DNA of 64,000 bases from Paenibacillus physcomitrellae (GCF_002240225.1 NZ_CP022584.1:4627850-4691849); one strand, 5' to 3'. Counted from the stretch's first letter, positions 41,186-51,246 are shown. Made by a program: numbers and translations. The notes: a model not told the origin generated them from the sequence alone.

Positions 41186-42538
41186 ATGCTGCAGCAGGAT
41201 CGGCTTCATCTGAAAGCGCCAGGGGCCTGGATCAATGATCCCAACGGCTTCATTTATTTTCGTGGTGAATATCATTTGTTTTATCAATTTTTCCCATATG
41301 GGCTGGAGTGGGGAACGATGCACTGGGGACATGCGGTCAGCCGTGATCTGGTCCACTGGGAGCATCAGAAGATAGCCCTGTTCCCGACCAAAAGTTATGA
41401 TCAAAACGGCTGTTTCTCCGGCAGCGCTATTGAAGAGAATGGCAAGCTTTATCTCTTTTATACAGCCGTGAAATACAAGGCATTCGACGAAGAAAATGTA
41501 CATGTCATCGTAAATGAACAATTTGAATCCAGTCAGGCCCTTCTGATTGCCGAGGACGGTTATCATTTTGATAACTTTGGAGCCAAACGGCAGATTATAC
41601 CGCCTATAGCAGACCGAGCGCTCGGGGACCGGACGCATACCCGCGACCCCAAGGTTTGGAAACAGGGGGAACAATTCTATATGGTGCTTGGTTCAAAAAC
41701 AGCTGATAACGAAGGCAAACTGCTCTTTTACCGCAGCGATGACCTGCTGGACTGGGAATATGTGAATGCCTGCATGAAACCGGGATTCGGCCATATGTGG
41801 GAATGTCCCGATTTGTTTCAGGTTCGCTTAGACGGCGGGCAGCAGGCAAATGTGCTGATCATGTCGCCCGAGGGCATCAAAGAAGATTCGCTGTATCCGA
41901 GCCATGCCGTGTGCAGCGTAGTTTCATTTGAGCATGAGAATTGCGAGCTTGTCCTGCCTGATTCATTCCAAATGGTGGATTGCGGAGAAGATCTTTATGC
42001 CCCGCAGACCCATGTGGATGCAGAGGGCAGACGGGTGATGATCGCCTGGATGCGGATGCCTATGGCCGTTCGCTATGAGGATGGCAGAGAGCCGTGGATC
42101 GGTATGATGGCCTTGCCAAGAGTGATTGAGGTACAGGAGGGGCATATTTATTTTCGAGTGCATCCTCAGGTGAAGCGCAGCTTCACGGAAGAAATAAGCT
42201 CAGCGGAGCAGCTTGACTTCCAGGAGCCATTTTGGATTCAGGCGGATCTAAATGCCGGAGAGTTCTTGGATATCGGCGGTTATCAAATCCGGATTGAAGA
42301 CGACAGGCTAAAGGCGGACCGCTCGGGGGTTTTTGCAGGGCTTAAAGGCCATGGCCTGAAATTCCAGACACCGAAGCTGCAGGGGAACTATCGCCTGGAT
42401 ATTTTTGTGGAACCCAATCTGATTGAAGTTTTCGTCAACGACGGTCAATACGTGCTGAGCAACGTGGTTTATGGTTTGAAGCCGTATGTGAAAGGGCGAG
42501 CCGATTGCAAAATTAGAGTTATGAAGAAGCAATTTTAA
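41186..42538 (+). CDS. GH32 beta-fructofuranosidase-type enzyme
   Basis: 450 aa without signal peptide. Five-bladed propeller with nucleophile Asp18 in WINDPNG, HYHLFYQFFPYG-type substrate loop (EYHLFYQFFPYGLEWG), FSGSA, RDPKVW transition-state Asp and acid/base Glu206 in ECPDLF; a beta-sandwich module ends the protein. It releases fructose from sucrose-like or levan-type sugars, or from sucrose 6-phosphate. As last gene of the operon it likely acts on the same imported sugar as the GH13 enzyme or on its product. AAGGGGG precedes the start. Confidence 0.9.
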   Translation: MLQQDRLHLKAPGAWINDPNGFIYFRGEYHLFYQFFPYGLEWGTMHWGHAVSRDLVHWEHQKIALFPTKSYDQNGCFSGSAIEENGKLYLFYTAVKYKAFDEENVHVIVNEQFESSQALLIAEDGYHFDNFGAKRQIIPPIADRALGDRTHTRDPKVWKQGEQFYMVLGSKTADNEGKLLFYRSDDLLDWEYVNACMKPGFGHMWECPDLFQVRLDGGQQANVLIMSPEGIKEDSLYPSHAVCSVVSFEHENCELVLPDSFQMVDCGEDLYAPQTHVDAEGRRVMIAWMRMPMAVRYEDGREPWIGMMALPRVIEVQEGHIYFRVHPQVKRSFTEEISSAEQLDFQEPFWIQADLNAGEFLDIGGYQIRIEDDRLKADRSGVFAGLKGHGLKFQTPKLQGNYRLDIFVEPNLIEVFVNDGQYVLSNVVYGLKPYVKGRADCKIRVMKKQF

Positions 42539-42619
42539 TATTTTCTTAAACAATTTGCCCTCTTTTCTTAAGAACTTTCAGGTATGCTGGGGTTCATTAG
42601 GAAAAGGGGGATTTTTTGC

Positions 42620-43612
42620 GTGAAAAAAAGAGCATTTCTGATTCTTATTCTGCTGTTGGCAGGGATTAAAGGAGTGCTGCTGCTGAAACAGCATGCGGAG
42701 AGTCTCATCCATTCGGGGGTATCTGGGGCGCCATCCGCTGCTCAGGAGACAAGGGCAGAACAGGCTGAACCCCGTACGAGCGCGGGGGCCGGTCTGTCAG
42801 CAGATCAGCCGTCAGCAGATCAACTAGAAGGAGATCAACCCGCAGGAAACCAGTCTGCTGCCGGGGAATCCGGCCAAGTAGCAGACGAGCAGACGCTGGC
42901 CTTAAGCGCAGATCAGCTTTATAAAGGGGATTTAATTCTGGTGAACCAGGAGCACAAGCTGCATAAAGACGGCGTGATGCCGGATATCGTCAAGCTTTCC
43001 GAACATCCGGAGCTGAGGGATGGATATGGCCTGCTGGATGATAGCATTAAGCTGTCCGCCAGCATTACGGAGCATTTTTCGATGATGGTAGAAGCTGCCC
43101 GCAAGGACGGGGTGAATCATTTTCTGATCAGCAGCGGGTACCGGGATTTTGATAAACAAGATGAGCTTTACAATCAGATGGGCAGCGATTCCGCTTTGCC
43201 GGCCGGGTACAGCGAGCATAATTCTGGCAAGGCTCTGGACATCGGCTCCACAGAGCAGCAGATGAGCCAGGCGCCTGAAGGGAAATGGCTGAAGAAAAAC
43301 GCGTGGAAATACGGGTTTATTTTACGTTATCCCGAGGATAAAACGGCTATTACGGGCATCAAATATGAGCCGTGGCATTTCAGATATGTCGGCCTGCCGC
43401 ACAGCGCGGTTATGCAGGAGAAGAATTTAACCCTGGAGGAGTATCTCGATTACATAAGGGAGCAGCAGCAAATCAAGGTGAATGTAGAGGGAACCGATTA
43501 TGAAATCTTGTATATTCCGGCTACCCAGAAGAAGGTTCAGATTCCGAACAATCGCGGCTACACCGTTTCAGGCGACAATAACAACGGTTATATCGTAACT
43601 CTGATTCTGTAA
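42620..43612 (+). CDS. VanY-type D-alanyl-D-alanine carboxypeptidase
   Basis: 330 aa. N-terminal membrane anchor (about 3-22), then a Ser/Ala/Asp/Gln-rich linker (about 30-95) with short imperfect repeats of SADQP. Peptidase domain of the LAS (VanY) family: SSGYRDFDKQDELY, zinc motif SEHNSGKALDIG and the final EPWHFRYVG. It would trim D-Ala from wall peptides outside the membrane. Start GTG 42620 after AAAGGGGG. No van regulatory genes nearby, so an ordinary wall-remodelling role is more likely than glycopeptide resistance. Confidence 0.85.
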   Translation: MKKRAFLILILLLAGIKGVLLLKQHAESLIHSGVSGAPSAAQETRAEQAEPRTSAGAGLSADQPSADQLEGDQPAGNQSAAGESGQVADEQTLALSADQLYKGDLILVNQEHKLHKDGVMPDIVKLSEHPELRDGYGLLDDSIKLSASITEHFSMMVEAARKDGVNHFLISSGYRDFDKQDELYNQMGSDSALPAGYSEHNSGKALDIGSTEQQMSQAPEGKWLKKNAWKYGFILRYPEDKTAITGIKYEPWHFRYVGLPHSAVMQEKNLTLEEYLDYIREQQQIKVNVEGTDYEILYIPATQKKVQIPNNRGYTVSGDNNNGYIVTLIL

Positions 43613-43694
43613 TGAGGGACAAAACAGGTAAATTCCAAAGGAAGCATGAAGATACTAGAAGCGAATCTGAAACCTTTTTCCAGCCGCCGCCGTC

Positions 43695-43762
43695 TGAACA
43701 GGTGAAAGCATTAGCCACAGCCCGTGGCTGAACAGATGAAATCATTAATCAAAGCCCGCGGC
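43695..43762 (+). repeat. Two imperfect 34-bp tandem repeats
   Basis: Copy 1 (43695-43728) and copy 2 (43729-43762) share TGAACAGRTGAAA, CATTA and AGCCCGYGGC. Each ends in a small GC-rich inverted repeat; they lie directly before the RBS of the next gene. Confidence 0.75.
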
Positions 43763-43784
43763 GGGCTTGGAAGGAGCTCTGAAC

Positions 43785-44930
43785 ATGAACAATAAAAACA
43801 AAGTTATTTTGATCACCGCCATGCTGGGCGTGCTGGGAGCGGGGACGGCTGCAGGTGCCTCCGGTTTTACGGCGAAGGTCACCGGTTTGCTGCGCGGCGA
43901 TATGAAAGTTACGGTGGACGGACAGGCCACCTCGATGAAGCCAGTTGTGATCAACGGGCAGGTATACCTGCCGGCCCGCGCCGAAGCGGAAGCACTCGGG
44001 TATACGCTGAATTACAACGGTTCCAAGCGGTCGATCTCGATCGATAAGAAGAATGAAGAAATCCCGGCTGCCGATCAAGAAACGCATCTGCGCAATACCG
44101 GTGTTATTGTCAGTGTCAGCAAAACGGATGACAACCGTTATAAAGTAGAGCTGCTGGGCAAAGGCGACGACCGCTGGATCATGCTTAACGTGGACGGCGA
44201 CACGGTTATCCAAAACAGCGCTGGCAGCAAGACGGCCGCGAAAGACCTTAAAGCCGGCATGAAGGTGACAGCCGAATACGGGCCGATCGTAGCCAAGTCT
44301 TATCCGGGACAGTCCCATGCCGCCTCTCTTACGTTAGGTTCCCAAACGCTCATCCGGGAGGACGTTATTCAAGACGTGCAGCATACAAGCGACGGCTGGG
44401 TTGTTAAATTCGGGGAAGCCAAAGGCGGCACGCTGATCGCGACCCTGACGGTAACCTCCGGCAAAGAAACAAGCGTATTGACGGCCGAAGGACAGCCTGT
44501 AAGCTGGGAAGACGTTAAAGCCGGAGAAAAAGTGCGCGTATACTATGGTCCGAATTATACGGACAGCAAAATGCCGGAAGGCCCACTGTTTTATATGGTG
44601 ATGCTGGACGGAAACTCTTCGAACGGCAGCGGGACATTAACAGAGGATCAGGTTAAAGCCTTTCAGGACTTGGCCTGGAAACAGATCGCCAGCAACTCCA
44701 CGGTCATAACCGCGAAGAAGGACGCCAAAGTAGAACAGATCGCGGCCAAAGATGTCAGTCTTATGACAACAACGGAGACCCAGAAGAAAGACTTGGAGAA
44801 CCTCCAGGCAACGGAAGGCCAGGTAGTAACCGTATCCTTTAATACGAAACAGGATACGCTCTTGGGGCCGCTGGTGCTTGCTTTTAATCCGGAGACGCAG
44901 GCGTTTCTTGGCTATTTTCCGAGAAAGTAA
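43785..44930 (+). CDS. Secreted protein with copper amine oxidase N-terminal-like domain
   Basis: 381 aa. Signal peptide (ILITAMLGVLGAGTAAGASG). Residues about 38-92, VTVDGQATSMKPVVINGQVYLPARAEAEALGY to SISID, match the copper amine oxidase N1 stalk domain that is common in Paenibacillus surface proteins without any amine oxidase. The rest (about 100-381) has no motif I recognise; it is mostly beta with a KTAAKDLKAGMKVTAEYGP repeat-like segment occurring again as WEDVKAGEKVRVYYGP. Start ATG 43785 after AAGGAGC. Role unknown. Confidence 0.7.
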   Translation: MNNKNKVILITAMLGVLGAGTAAGASGFTAKVTGLLRGDMKVTVDGQATSMKPVVINGQVYLPARAEAEALGYTLNYNGSKRSISIDKKNEEIPAADQETHLRNTGVIVSVSKTDDNRYKVELLGKGDDRWIMLNVDGDTVIQNSAGSKTAAKDLKAGMKVTAEYGPIVAKSYPGQSHAASLTLGSQTLIREDVIQDVQHTSDGWVVKFGEAKGGTLIATLTVTSGKETSVLTAEGQPVSWEDVKAGEKVRVYYGPNYTDSKMPEGPLFYMVMLDGNSSNGSGTLTEDQVKAFQDLAWKQIASNSTVITAKKDAKVEQIAAKDVSLMTTTETQKKDLENLQATEGQVVTVSFNTKQDTLLGPLVLAFNPETQAFLGYFPRK

Positions 44931-45010
44931 TTGATCAGGGTTATTTAGGGAACTTTTAAAGCAGGCTGACATTTTGGCCACCGATGCACTTACAAATGCC
45001 CAACTGCAAA

Positions 45011-45053
45011 AGCCTCCTTCAGCAGCCTGCGCTGCGAAGGAGGCTCTTTTTTT
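45011..45053 (+). terminator. Terminator after the copper amine oxidase N-like gene
   Basis: AGCCTCCTTC pairs with GAAGGAGGCT, inner AGCAG/CTGC part, followed by CTTTTTTT. Confidence 0.85.
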
Positions 45054-45225
45054 AACCTCAGGCCGGCAAAAGCGCTGTGCATAAGAAACCCAATAAATGA
45101 ATCATAAATCCAACGAATGGATTATGGGGCTGTCTTGCAGGGGCTTGTTATAATTAAGTTTGCACTTTCCATTTAACGGAGCTAGCGATGGAGGCTAAGG
45201 ATAACAGTCAAAGGTGAGTGGGGGA

Positions 45226-47565
45226 ATGAACAAGAACATGATGATCGCAAAGCTGTCGGGCCGGCGCTGGTGGCCCAAAGGAGCGTGGAACGCTTTTTTT
45301 TGGTCGTACATGGCGCTGCTGGTACTGCTGATTATTATCGGCAGTCTGCTGTATTGGCGGGCGAAAGCGGTTGTGGAGCAGTCGGTGGACCATACGAACG
45401 TGGCATTGCTCGGACAGCTTCGCGTGCTGGCTGACGGTCAGCTTGAGAAGGTCAGGCAGCTGGAGCAGCAGGTGATGACCCTGCCGGAGCTGCAGCTGCT
45501 GCTGGGGGAGAACGGACCGATAAGCGCTCAACAGAACCTGAATATGATAACGCTTACAAATGAATTTAAACGTTATTTGTCCATGAGTCCGCTTGTTTAC
45601 GATTATTATGTTTATTTTCCGCAGACACAAACGATGCTGGGACCGGGAGTCAGGACATCGGCCGATATTCTGTTTGGCGACGTGTACCGGTTTGAGAACA
45701 GAAGCGCCTCTGACTGGATGGCTTTTTTCTCGCAGCAGAACATGAGCTGGCAGTTCCTGCCTGAAACGTCGGTCACCAACAATTTCGGTGAACAGCGCTG
45801 GATCGTCCCCTACACCCGTTATATGCCGGCCGCAGGCGGCTACGGGCAAAAAGCTGCCCTGCTGATCCTGATTAACGGCAGCGAGCTGCGCAGCCTTTTT
45901 CAAGATTTGGTTACGGACGGTCCGGGCAATATTTATATTTTGGATTCGAGCAACCGGATCATCAGCTCCACAGACGAACGGCAGAATCCGCTGCCGGTAC
46001 GGTATGCGGAAATGGCCGAAGACCACGGCAAGCTGGAAATGAAATGGAAGGGTGAAGAAACCGTATTTTCCTACGCCACCTCCCGCGTGTACGGCTGGAA
46101 ATATGTCGTGGAAGTTCCGCGTGACATCTTTCTGCAGGAGGTCCGCCAGGTCAAAAACCTTGCAATCGTGCTGCTGCTAGTAGCCGCATTGGCCGGAGCG
46201 GGAGTTTCGTTGTATCTGGCCTACCGCAATTATTTGCCACTTCGCAATTTAGTGCGGACCGTCACGGAAAAGAAACAGCCGGTGGGCAGAGAACGGGAGC
46301 TGAATGAATACGAGCTGATTCAATCTATCGTTGAAACGTCGAGGCTGACGGAGTCGGAGCTGCAAACCCGGCTGCTGCGGCAGGCCCCGATCATCCGTGT
46401 GCATTTTCTGTCCCGCCTGATCCGCGGCTACGCAGAGCCGCACGAGCTCCGGCAGGAGTCGCTGCAGTTTATGGGACTGCGTTTCCTTTCTTCCAATTAT
46501 GCGGTGATCCTGATGGAGGTGGAGGATATGAGCGGTTTTGCCAAAGATGAGCAGGAATGGACATTCGTCAGCTTTATCATCTCCAACATCGCCGAAGATT
46601 TGGCCAACGAACGGCATGTCGGGTATGCAACGGAGCTGGACCAGGGACGGATTGCGCTGCTGCTGAATTTTAGCGGGGAGCAGGCGGCAGAGCTGGAACA
46701 GGAGCGAGACCGCATTGCGGATCAGCTGCAGCAGGTGCTGCAGCAGCGCTTCCGGCTGCAGGTGTCCGCCGGCAAAAGTTTTATAGCGGACAGCATGCAG
46801 CGGATCGGCGAAGCGTTCCGGGATGCGCTGAAACGGCGCGGAGCAGAGAGGGAGCCTGATGCAGGGCCGTGCAGAGAAGCGGCAGCGGTTCCCGTTTATC
46901 ATTATCCGCTGGAGATCGAACAGCAGCTGACCAACTTCGTGAAATCGGGGGATACGGAGAAAACGAAGCAATTATTGGAAGCGCTTTATAAAGACCATAA
47001 AGAGAGCAGCCCGGGTTCCGAAGCCTCAGCTTCATATTTTCTGCTGCAGGCGGCTTCGACCTTGTTCCGGATCGTGCAGTATACGCCGAGGGTAGACCCG
47101 CAGCTGGGTGCCAAACTTTTTTCGCAGGTTAGGGAACAACCCGGGGATGCCGAACAGGCTTTCATAGAGCTCAAGGCAAATTTTATCGGCGTGTGCAGGC
47201 TGTGGAGGGAGGGACGGACCGATCAAACCTACAGAACGCTGGAGGCGGTCAAGCGGATCGTCCGCGAACGTTACGGTCAAAACGGCCTCAGCGTCGGCCT
47301 GATTGCGGATGAGCTGGGACTAACACAGTCTTACTTGTCTTCTTTCTTCAAAAAAGCTGCCGGCCAAACTTTAATGGAGTTCATCGCCTCCGTCCGGCTG
47401 GAAGAAGCCAAACGATTGCTGGCCTGTTCCGGCTGCACTATCGGGCAAATTGCTAAAGAAGTTGGCTATACCAATGACATCGGATTTATCCGCTTTTTTA
47501 AGAAATATGAGGGCATTACGCCGGGGCAATTCCGGGAGAACCTGCATACGGAACATCGATCGTAG
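45226..47565 (+). CDS. AraC-type regulator with membrane sensor domain
   Basis: 779 aa. TM1 about 22-44, extracytoplasmic sensor domain (about 50-300, Cache-like), TM2 about 305-326, cytoplasmic linker, and a C-terminal AraC double helix-turn-helix (about 675-775): GLSVGLIADELGLTQSYLSSFFKKAAGQTLMEFI and IGQIAKEVGYTNDIGFIRFFKKYEGITPGQFRE. This layout is typical of Paenibacillus regulators placed before carbohydrate ABC importers. It likely senses an outside sugar and activates the next genes. ATG 45226 with AAAGGTGAG upstream. Confidence 0.88.
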   Translation: MNKNMMIAKLSGRRWWPKGAWNAFFWSYMALLVLLIIIGSLLYWRAKAVVEQSVDHTNVALLGQLRVLADGQLEKVRQLEQQVMTLPELQLLLGENGPISAQQNLNMITLTNEFKRYLSMSPLVYDYYVYFPQTQTMLGPGVRTSADILFGDVYRFENRSASDWMAFFSQQNMSWQFLPETSVTNNFGEQRWIVPYTRYMPAAGGYGQKAALLILINGSELRSLFQDLVTDGPGNIYILDSSNRIISSTDERQNPLPVRYAEMAEDHGKLEMKWKGEETVFSYATSRVYGWKYVVEVPRDIFLQEVRQVKNLAIVLLLVAALAGAGVSLYLAYRNYLPLRNLVRTVTEKKQPVGRERELNEYELIQSIVETSRLTESELQTRLLRQAPIIRVHFLSRLIRGYAEPHELRQESLQFMGLRFLSSNYAVILMEVEDMSGFAKDEQEWTFVSFIISNIAEDLANERHVGYATELDQGRIALLLNFSGEQAAELEQERDRIADQLQQVLQQRFRLQVSAGKSFIADSMQRIGEAFRDALKRRGAEREPDAGPCREAAAVPVYHYPLEIEQQLTNFVKSGDTEKTKQLLEALYKDHKESSPGSEASASYFLLQAASTLFRIVQYTPRVDPQLGAKLFSQVREQPGDAEQAFIELKANFIGVCRLWREGRTDQTYRTLEAVKRIVRERYGQNGLSVGLIADELGLTQSYLSSFFKKAAGQTLMEFIASVRLEEAKRLLACSGCTIGQIAKEVGYTNDIGFIRFFKKYEGITPGQFRENLHTEHRS

Positions 47566-47684
47566 AAACGGTTAGCCGCCGGGCACAAACAGGCTGCCGA
47601 TCAAATAAACGGATTGTAGGCAAAAGGGCTCCCGTACGGCTACATTTGAGCCGTAAGCCTAAATCCCAGAGGAGGTCTACAAAT

Positions 47685-49409
47685 ATGGATGACAAGCAGC
47701 AAATGGAAACGGCCCGGCAGAATCGCGAGACAGCAGCGATGCCGCGGCGAACAAGCAACCGGAAGCGGAATCGGAAGTTCAGCCGGATCGCGGCTCTGTC
47801 TTTGCTGACAGTGATGATGCTGGCCATAAGCGCATGCTCCGGCAGCGGCGGGCAGGCCAACCAGACCAATCAGGCCGACAACTCCGCACCTGCGGGCGAA
47901 CAAAACCTGCCGGACGGCAAAATCGTATCCGCTCCGCTTACGCTCAGCTATTATGCAAATTTCACGGGAACAACGCCAAATGTCAAAAGCTTTAACGATG
48001 TGGTGGCTTATCAGGTCAAAGAGCAAAAAACGGGCATCCACATCGATTTTATTTCCCCGGCCGTCGGAACCACCCAAGGGAAAGACCAGTTTAATCTGAT
48101 GATGAGCTCGGGCGATTACCCCGACATCATCGAATGGGGATGGCCCGATTACCCCGGCGGGGGACTCGCAGCGATGGACAATGGTGTCATTCTGCCCCTG
48201 AACGATTACATCGACAAATATGCACCGAACTTCAGCAAGGTGCTGAAGGATAATCCGGAGGTGCGTAAGCAGGTAACGACAGACGACGGCCGGATTTACG
48301 CTTTCCCGCTGCTGCGGATCGATCCCTATCTCTTGACATACGAAGGACCGGCGCTGCGCAAAGACTGGCTCGACAAGCTGGGGCTTCAGGTACCAACAAC
48401 GATCGATGAGTGGCACACCGTTTTGAAAGCGTTTAAAGAACAGGACCCGAACGGCAACAGCAAGGCAGATGAAATCCCGCTGCTGATCAACAAGAATCTG
48501 CTGCTTAATTTCAGCAACGTATTTCTGAACGCCTGGGGCATCAACGGCCAGTTTAGCCTGAAGAACGGTGAAATCATTTATGGCCCGATGCAGCCGGAAT
48601 ACAAAGAGTTCCTGCAAACGATGCAGGACTGGTACAAGGAAGGATTGATCGACCCCGATTATGCGGCGACCGACGACAAGCAAAAGGACGCCAAAGTGAC
48701 CGGCGAGCTGCTGGGTGCGGCTGAGATGGCGCACAGCGGAGGCATCGGCAAATACATGACGGCTATGAAGAGCAAGGATCCCAAGTTCGAGCTGGTCGGC
48801 GCGCCATACCCGACGCTGAACAAGGGCGATAAGCCGCAGCTTGGACAAACGGGCGCTATGTTTGGCGGCGTCGGCGCGGCCATTACCAAAAGTAACAAGC
48901 ATATCATCGAAAGCGTCAAATGGCTGGATTACAACTATGGAGAAGAAGGGCACATGCTGTTCAATTTCGGGGTAGAAGGCCAAAGTTATAACATGGTGAA
49001 CGGCTACCCAACCTATACCGACGAAATCATGAAAAATCCGGATGGCCTTTCCTTCGGAGAAGCCATAGGCAAATATGCCCTCCCGTTCGGGATGCCGTTT
49101 GTCCAGGACAAACGCTACCAGGAGCAAAATGCCGCACTTCCGCAGCAGAAAGCAGCTCTTGCCACCTGGATGGACGTAGATAACAGCGGCTGGCTGCCGC
49201 CGCTTTCCTTCACGACCTCTGAATCGGCTAGAGCGGCCGCCCTTATGGCTGATATAACCACATACCGGGACGAAATGTTCGACAAGTTCGTCATGGGCGC
49301 CGAATCGCTGGATCATTTCGATCAGTATGCCGAAACACTCAACAAGATGGGCATAAACGAGCTGCTCGAGATTGAAAAAGCTGCCTACGAACGTTATGTG
49401 AAACGGTAA
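47685..49409 (+). CDS. LplA-like ABC substrate-binding lipoprotein
   Basis: 574 aa family 1 solute-binding protein of the large (LplA) type. The signal peptide is preceded by an unusually long hydrophilic, Arg-rich stretch of about 40 residues; the lipobox is AISAC. Mature part with SSGDYPDIIEWGWPDYPGG, LRIDPYLLTYEGPALRKDWLDKLGL and KADEIPLL segments usual for these proteins. ATG 47685 follows GAGGAGG; internal ATGs at 47703 and 47739 would shorten the odd N-terminus. Confidence 0.85.
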   Translation: MDDKQQMETARQNRETAAMPRRTSNRKRNRKFSRIAALSLLTVMMLAISACSGSGGQANQTNQADNSAPAGEQNLPDGKIVSAPLTLSYYANFTGTTPNVKSFNDVVAYQVKEQKTGIHIDFISPAVGTTQGKDQFNLMMSSGDYPDIIEWGWPDYPGGGLAAMDNGVILPLNDYIDKYAPNFSKVLKDNPEVRKQVTTDDGRIYAFPLLRIDPYLLTYEGPALRKDWLDKLGLQVPTTIDEWHTVLKAFKEQDPNGNSKADEIPLLINKNLLLNFSNVFLNAWGINGQFSLKNGEIIYGPMQPEYKEFLQTMQDWYKEGLIDPDYAATDDKQKDAKVTGELLGAAEMAHSGGIGKYMTAMKSKDPKFELVGAPYPTLNKGDKPQLGQTGAMFGGVGAAITKSNKHIIESVKWLDYNYGEEGHMLFNFGVEGQSYNMVNGYPTYTDEIMKNPDGLSFGEAIGKYALPFGMPFVQDKRYQEQNAALPQQKAALATWMDVDNSGWLPPLSFTTSESARAAALMADITTYRDEMFDKFVMGAESLDHFDQYAETLNKMGINELLEIEKAAYERYVKR

Positions 49410-49437
49410 GGGGAGCCGCAAAGGAGGAAGTAACGCC

Positions 49438-50340
49438 ATGAAGCTGCTAAAGGACCTGGCACGCCATAAATATATCTATTTGATGCTCATTCCCGTTATC
49501 GTCTACTATGTGATTTTCCTTTACCTGCCCATGTACGGGCTGCAGATTGCCTTCAAGGATTTTTCACCGGTTAAAGGCATATGAGGCAGTGACTGGGTCG
49601 GATTTAAGCATTTCATTTCATTTTATGACAGTTATTATTTCTGGCGGCTGATCCGCAATACAGTACTGCTGAGCCTGTACACCTTTGTGTTCGGGTTTCC
49701 GGCTCCGATCCTGCTGGCACTGCTGCTCAATGAGCTGAGGAGCCGTATTTTCAAAAATGTCGTCCAATCCATCACCTACCTGCCCCATTTTATTTCAGTT
49801 GTCATCGTTTCCGGCATGCTGGTGGATTTCCTGGCCAGTGACGGACTGATCAATCAGGCGCTGCAATTGCTAGGCATAACGCCGCGAACGTTCCTGATCC
49901 TGCCGGAATGGTTCAGAACGATCTACGTGTCGTCGGATATCTGGCAGGGGGTTGGCTGGGGGTCGATCATTTATTTGGCGGCGATTGCCGGCATTGATCC
50001 AAGTTTGTACGAGGCCGCGAAGACGGACGGAGCAGGCCGCTTCCGTCAGATGATCAACATCACGATCCCCTGCATCATGCCGACTATCGTCATTATGCTG
50101 ATTCTGCGTTTCGGCAGCCTGATGTCCGGTGGGGATATGCAAAAGATTTTGCTGCTGTATAATTCCACTACCTACGACACGGCGGACGTTATCTCTACCT
50201 TCGTATACAGACGGGGGCTGCTGCAGATGGATTACGGGTTCTCAGCAGCGATCGGACTGTTTAACAATGTCATCAATTTTCTGCTGCTTGTTACGGTCAA
50301 CCGGGTCAGCCGCAGGGTCAACAGCAGCAGCTTATGGTGA
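49438..50340 (+). pseudogene. LplB-like ABC permease gene with an in-frame TGA
   Basis: Read through, 300 codons encode a six-helix permease: MKLLKDLARHKYIYLMLIP, YLPMYGLQIAFKDFSPVKGI, then TGA (49582-49584), then GSDWVGFKHFISFYDSYYF and on to the EAA loop YEAAKTDGAGRFRQMINITIPCIMP and a normal end. The position normally holds Trp (TGG) or a similar residue, so a single G-to-A change explains the stop. RBS AAAGGAGG precedes 49438. No good restart is near; the first open start after it is GTG 49687. Sequencing error is the alternative. Confidence 0.85.
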
Positions 50341-50364
50341 TCGAATGTTCAGGGAGGTGGCATC

Positions 50365-51246
50365 GTGAAACAGCTGGCCAGTCGCGGGGAAAAGATATTT
50401 GACGCTTTCAATGTGATTATGATGCTTTTTCTTGTACTGATTACGTTATATCCGTTTTTGTACGTATTTTTTGCTTCGATGAGCAATCCGTCGGAGCTGA
50501 TTCAGCGGCGCGGCCTGCTGCTGTTTCCGGCAGGCTTCAGCCTGGAGGCCTACACGCAGGTGTTTCATAATCCGATGATCGGCACAGGTTATATCAACAC
50601 GCTGGTCTACGTGATTATAGGCACTGCACTGAATTTGCTGCTGACTTCTTTTGCTGCGTATGCTTTATCGCGCAGAGGTGTGCGATTCACGGGACCGATC
50701 ATGTTTGCGATTACGTTTACGATGTTTTTTTCAGGAGGATTGATTCCGGGTTATTTGAATATGAGAAACTTAGGGCTGCTCGATACCCGGCTGGCGATGA
50801 TTTTGCCTTCGGCCATCAGCACCTGGAACCTGCTGGTCATGCGCACCTCGTTCCGTGAGATCCCGGTGGCGCTGGAGGAATCGGCGCGCATCGACGGAGC
50901 TAACGATTTTACGATCCTGTTCCGTGTCATTCTTCCGGTGTCGCTGCCGATTATGGCCGTCATGACACTGTTTTACGGTGTAGCACACTGGAACTCCTAC
51001 ATGGATGCACTGATTTATTTGCGGAACCGCGATTTGTATCCGCTGCAGCTGGTGCTGCAGGAAATTCTGATTACCAACTCGACCGATTCTATGATTTCCG
51101 GCTATAACGACGTAGATAAAAGCCTGATTCAGGAGACGATCAAATACGCTACAATCATTGTCGCCACCGTGCCTATTCTGATTTTATACCCGTTTCTGCA
51201 GCGTTATTTCGTTAAAGGTGTACTGCTTGGATCTATTAAAGAATAA
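50365..51246 (+). CDS. LplC/YtcP-like ABC permease
   Basis: 293 aa, six membrane helices, EAA loop LEESARIDGANDFTILFRVILPVSLP, C-terminal QRYFVKGVLLGSIKE typical of this permease class. GGGAGGTGG precedes GTG 50365. Intact, though its partner permease gene carries a stop. No sugar-degrading gene follows. Confidence 0.88.
   Translation: MKQLASRGEKIFDAFNVIMMLFLVLITLYPFLYVFFASMSNPSELIQRRGLLLFPAGFSLEAYTQVFHNPMIGTGYINTLVYVIIGTALNLLLTSFAAYALSRRGVRFTGPIMFAITFTMFFSGGLIPGYLNMRNLGLLDTRLAMILPSAISTWNLLVMRTSFREIPVALEESARIDGANDFTILFRVILPVSLPIMAVMTLFYGVAHWNSYMDALIYLRNRDLYPLQLVLQEILITNSTDSMISGYNDVDKSLIQETIKYATIIVATVPILILYPFLQRYFVKGVLLGSIKE

Noticed and set aside
42620-43612. Glycopeptide resistance (vanY) as role
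   Set aside because: No vanR/S, H, A or X genes are nearby; a general wall carboxypeptidase is the simpler reading.
47640-49439. Minus-strand open frame of about 600 codons
   Set aside because: It is the exact antisense of the LplA-like lipoprotein gene; composition is unlike real proteins and there is no RBS. High-GC third positions keep the frame open.
49582-49584. Selenocysteine or recoded TGA in the permease gene
   Set aside because: No SECIS-like hairpin was evident right after the codon, permeases of this type are not selenoproteins, and TGA ends many genes here as a normal stop.
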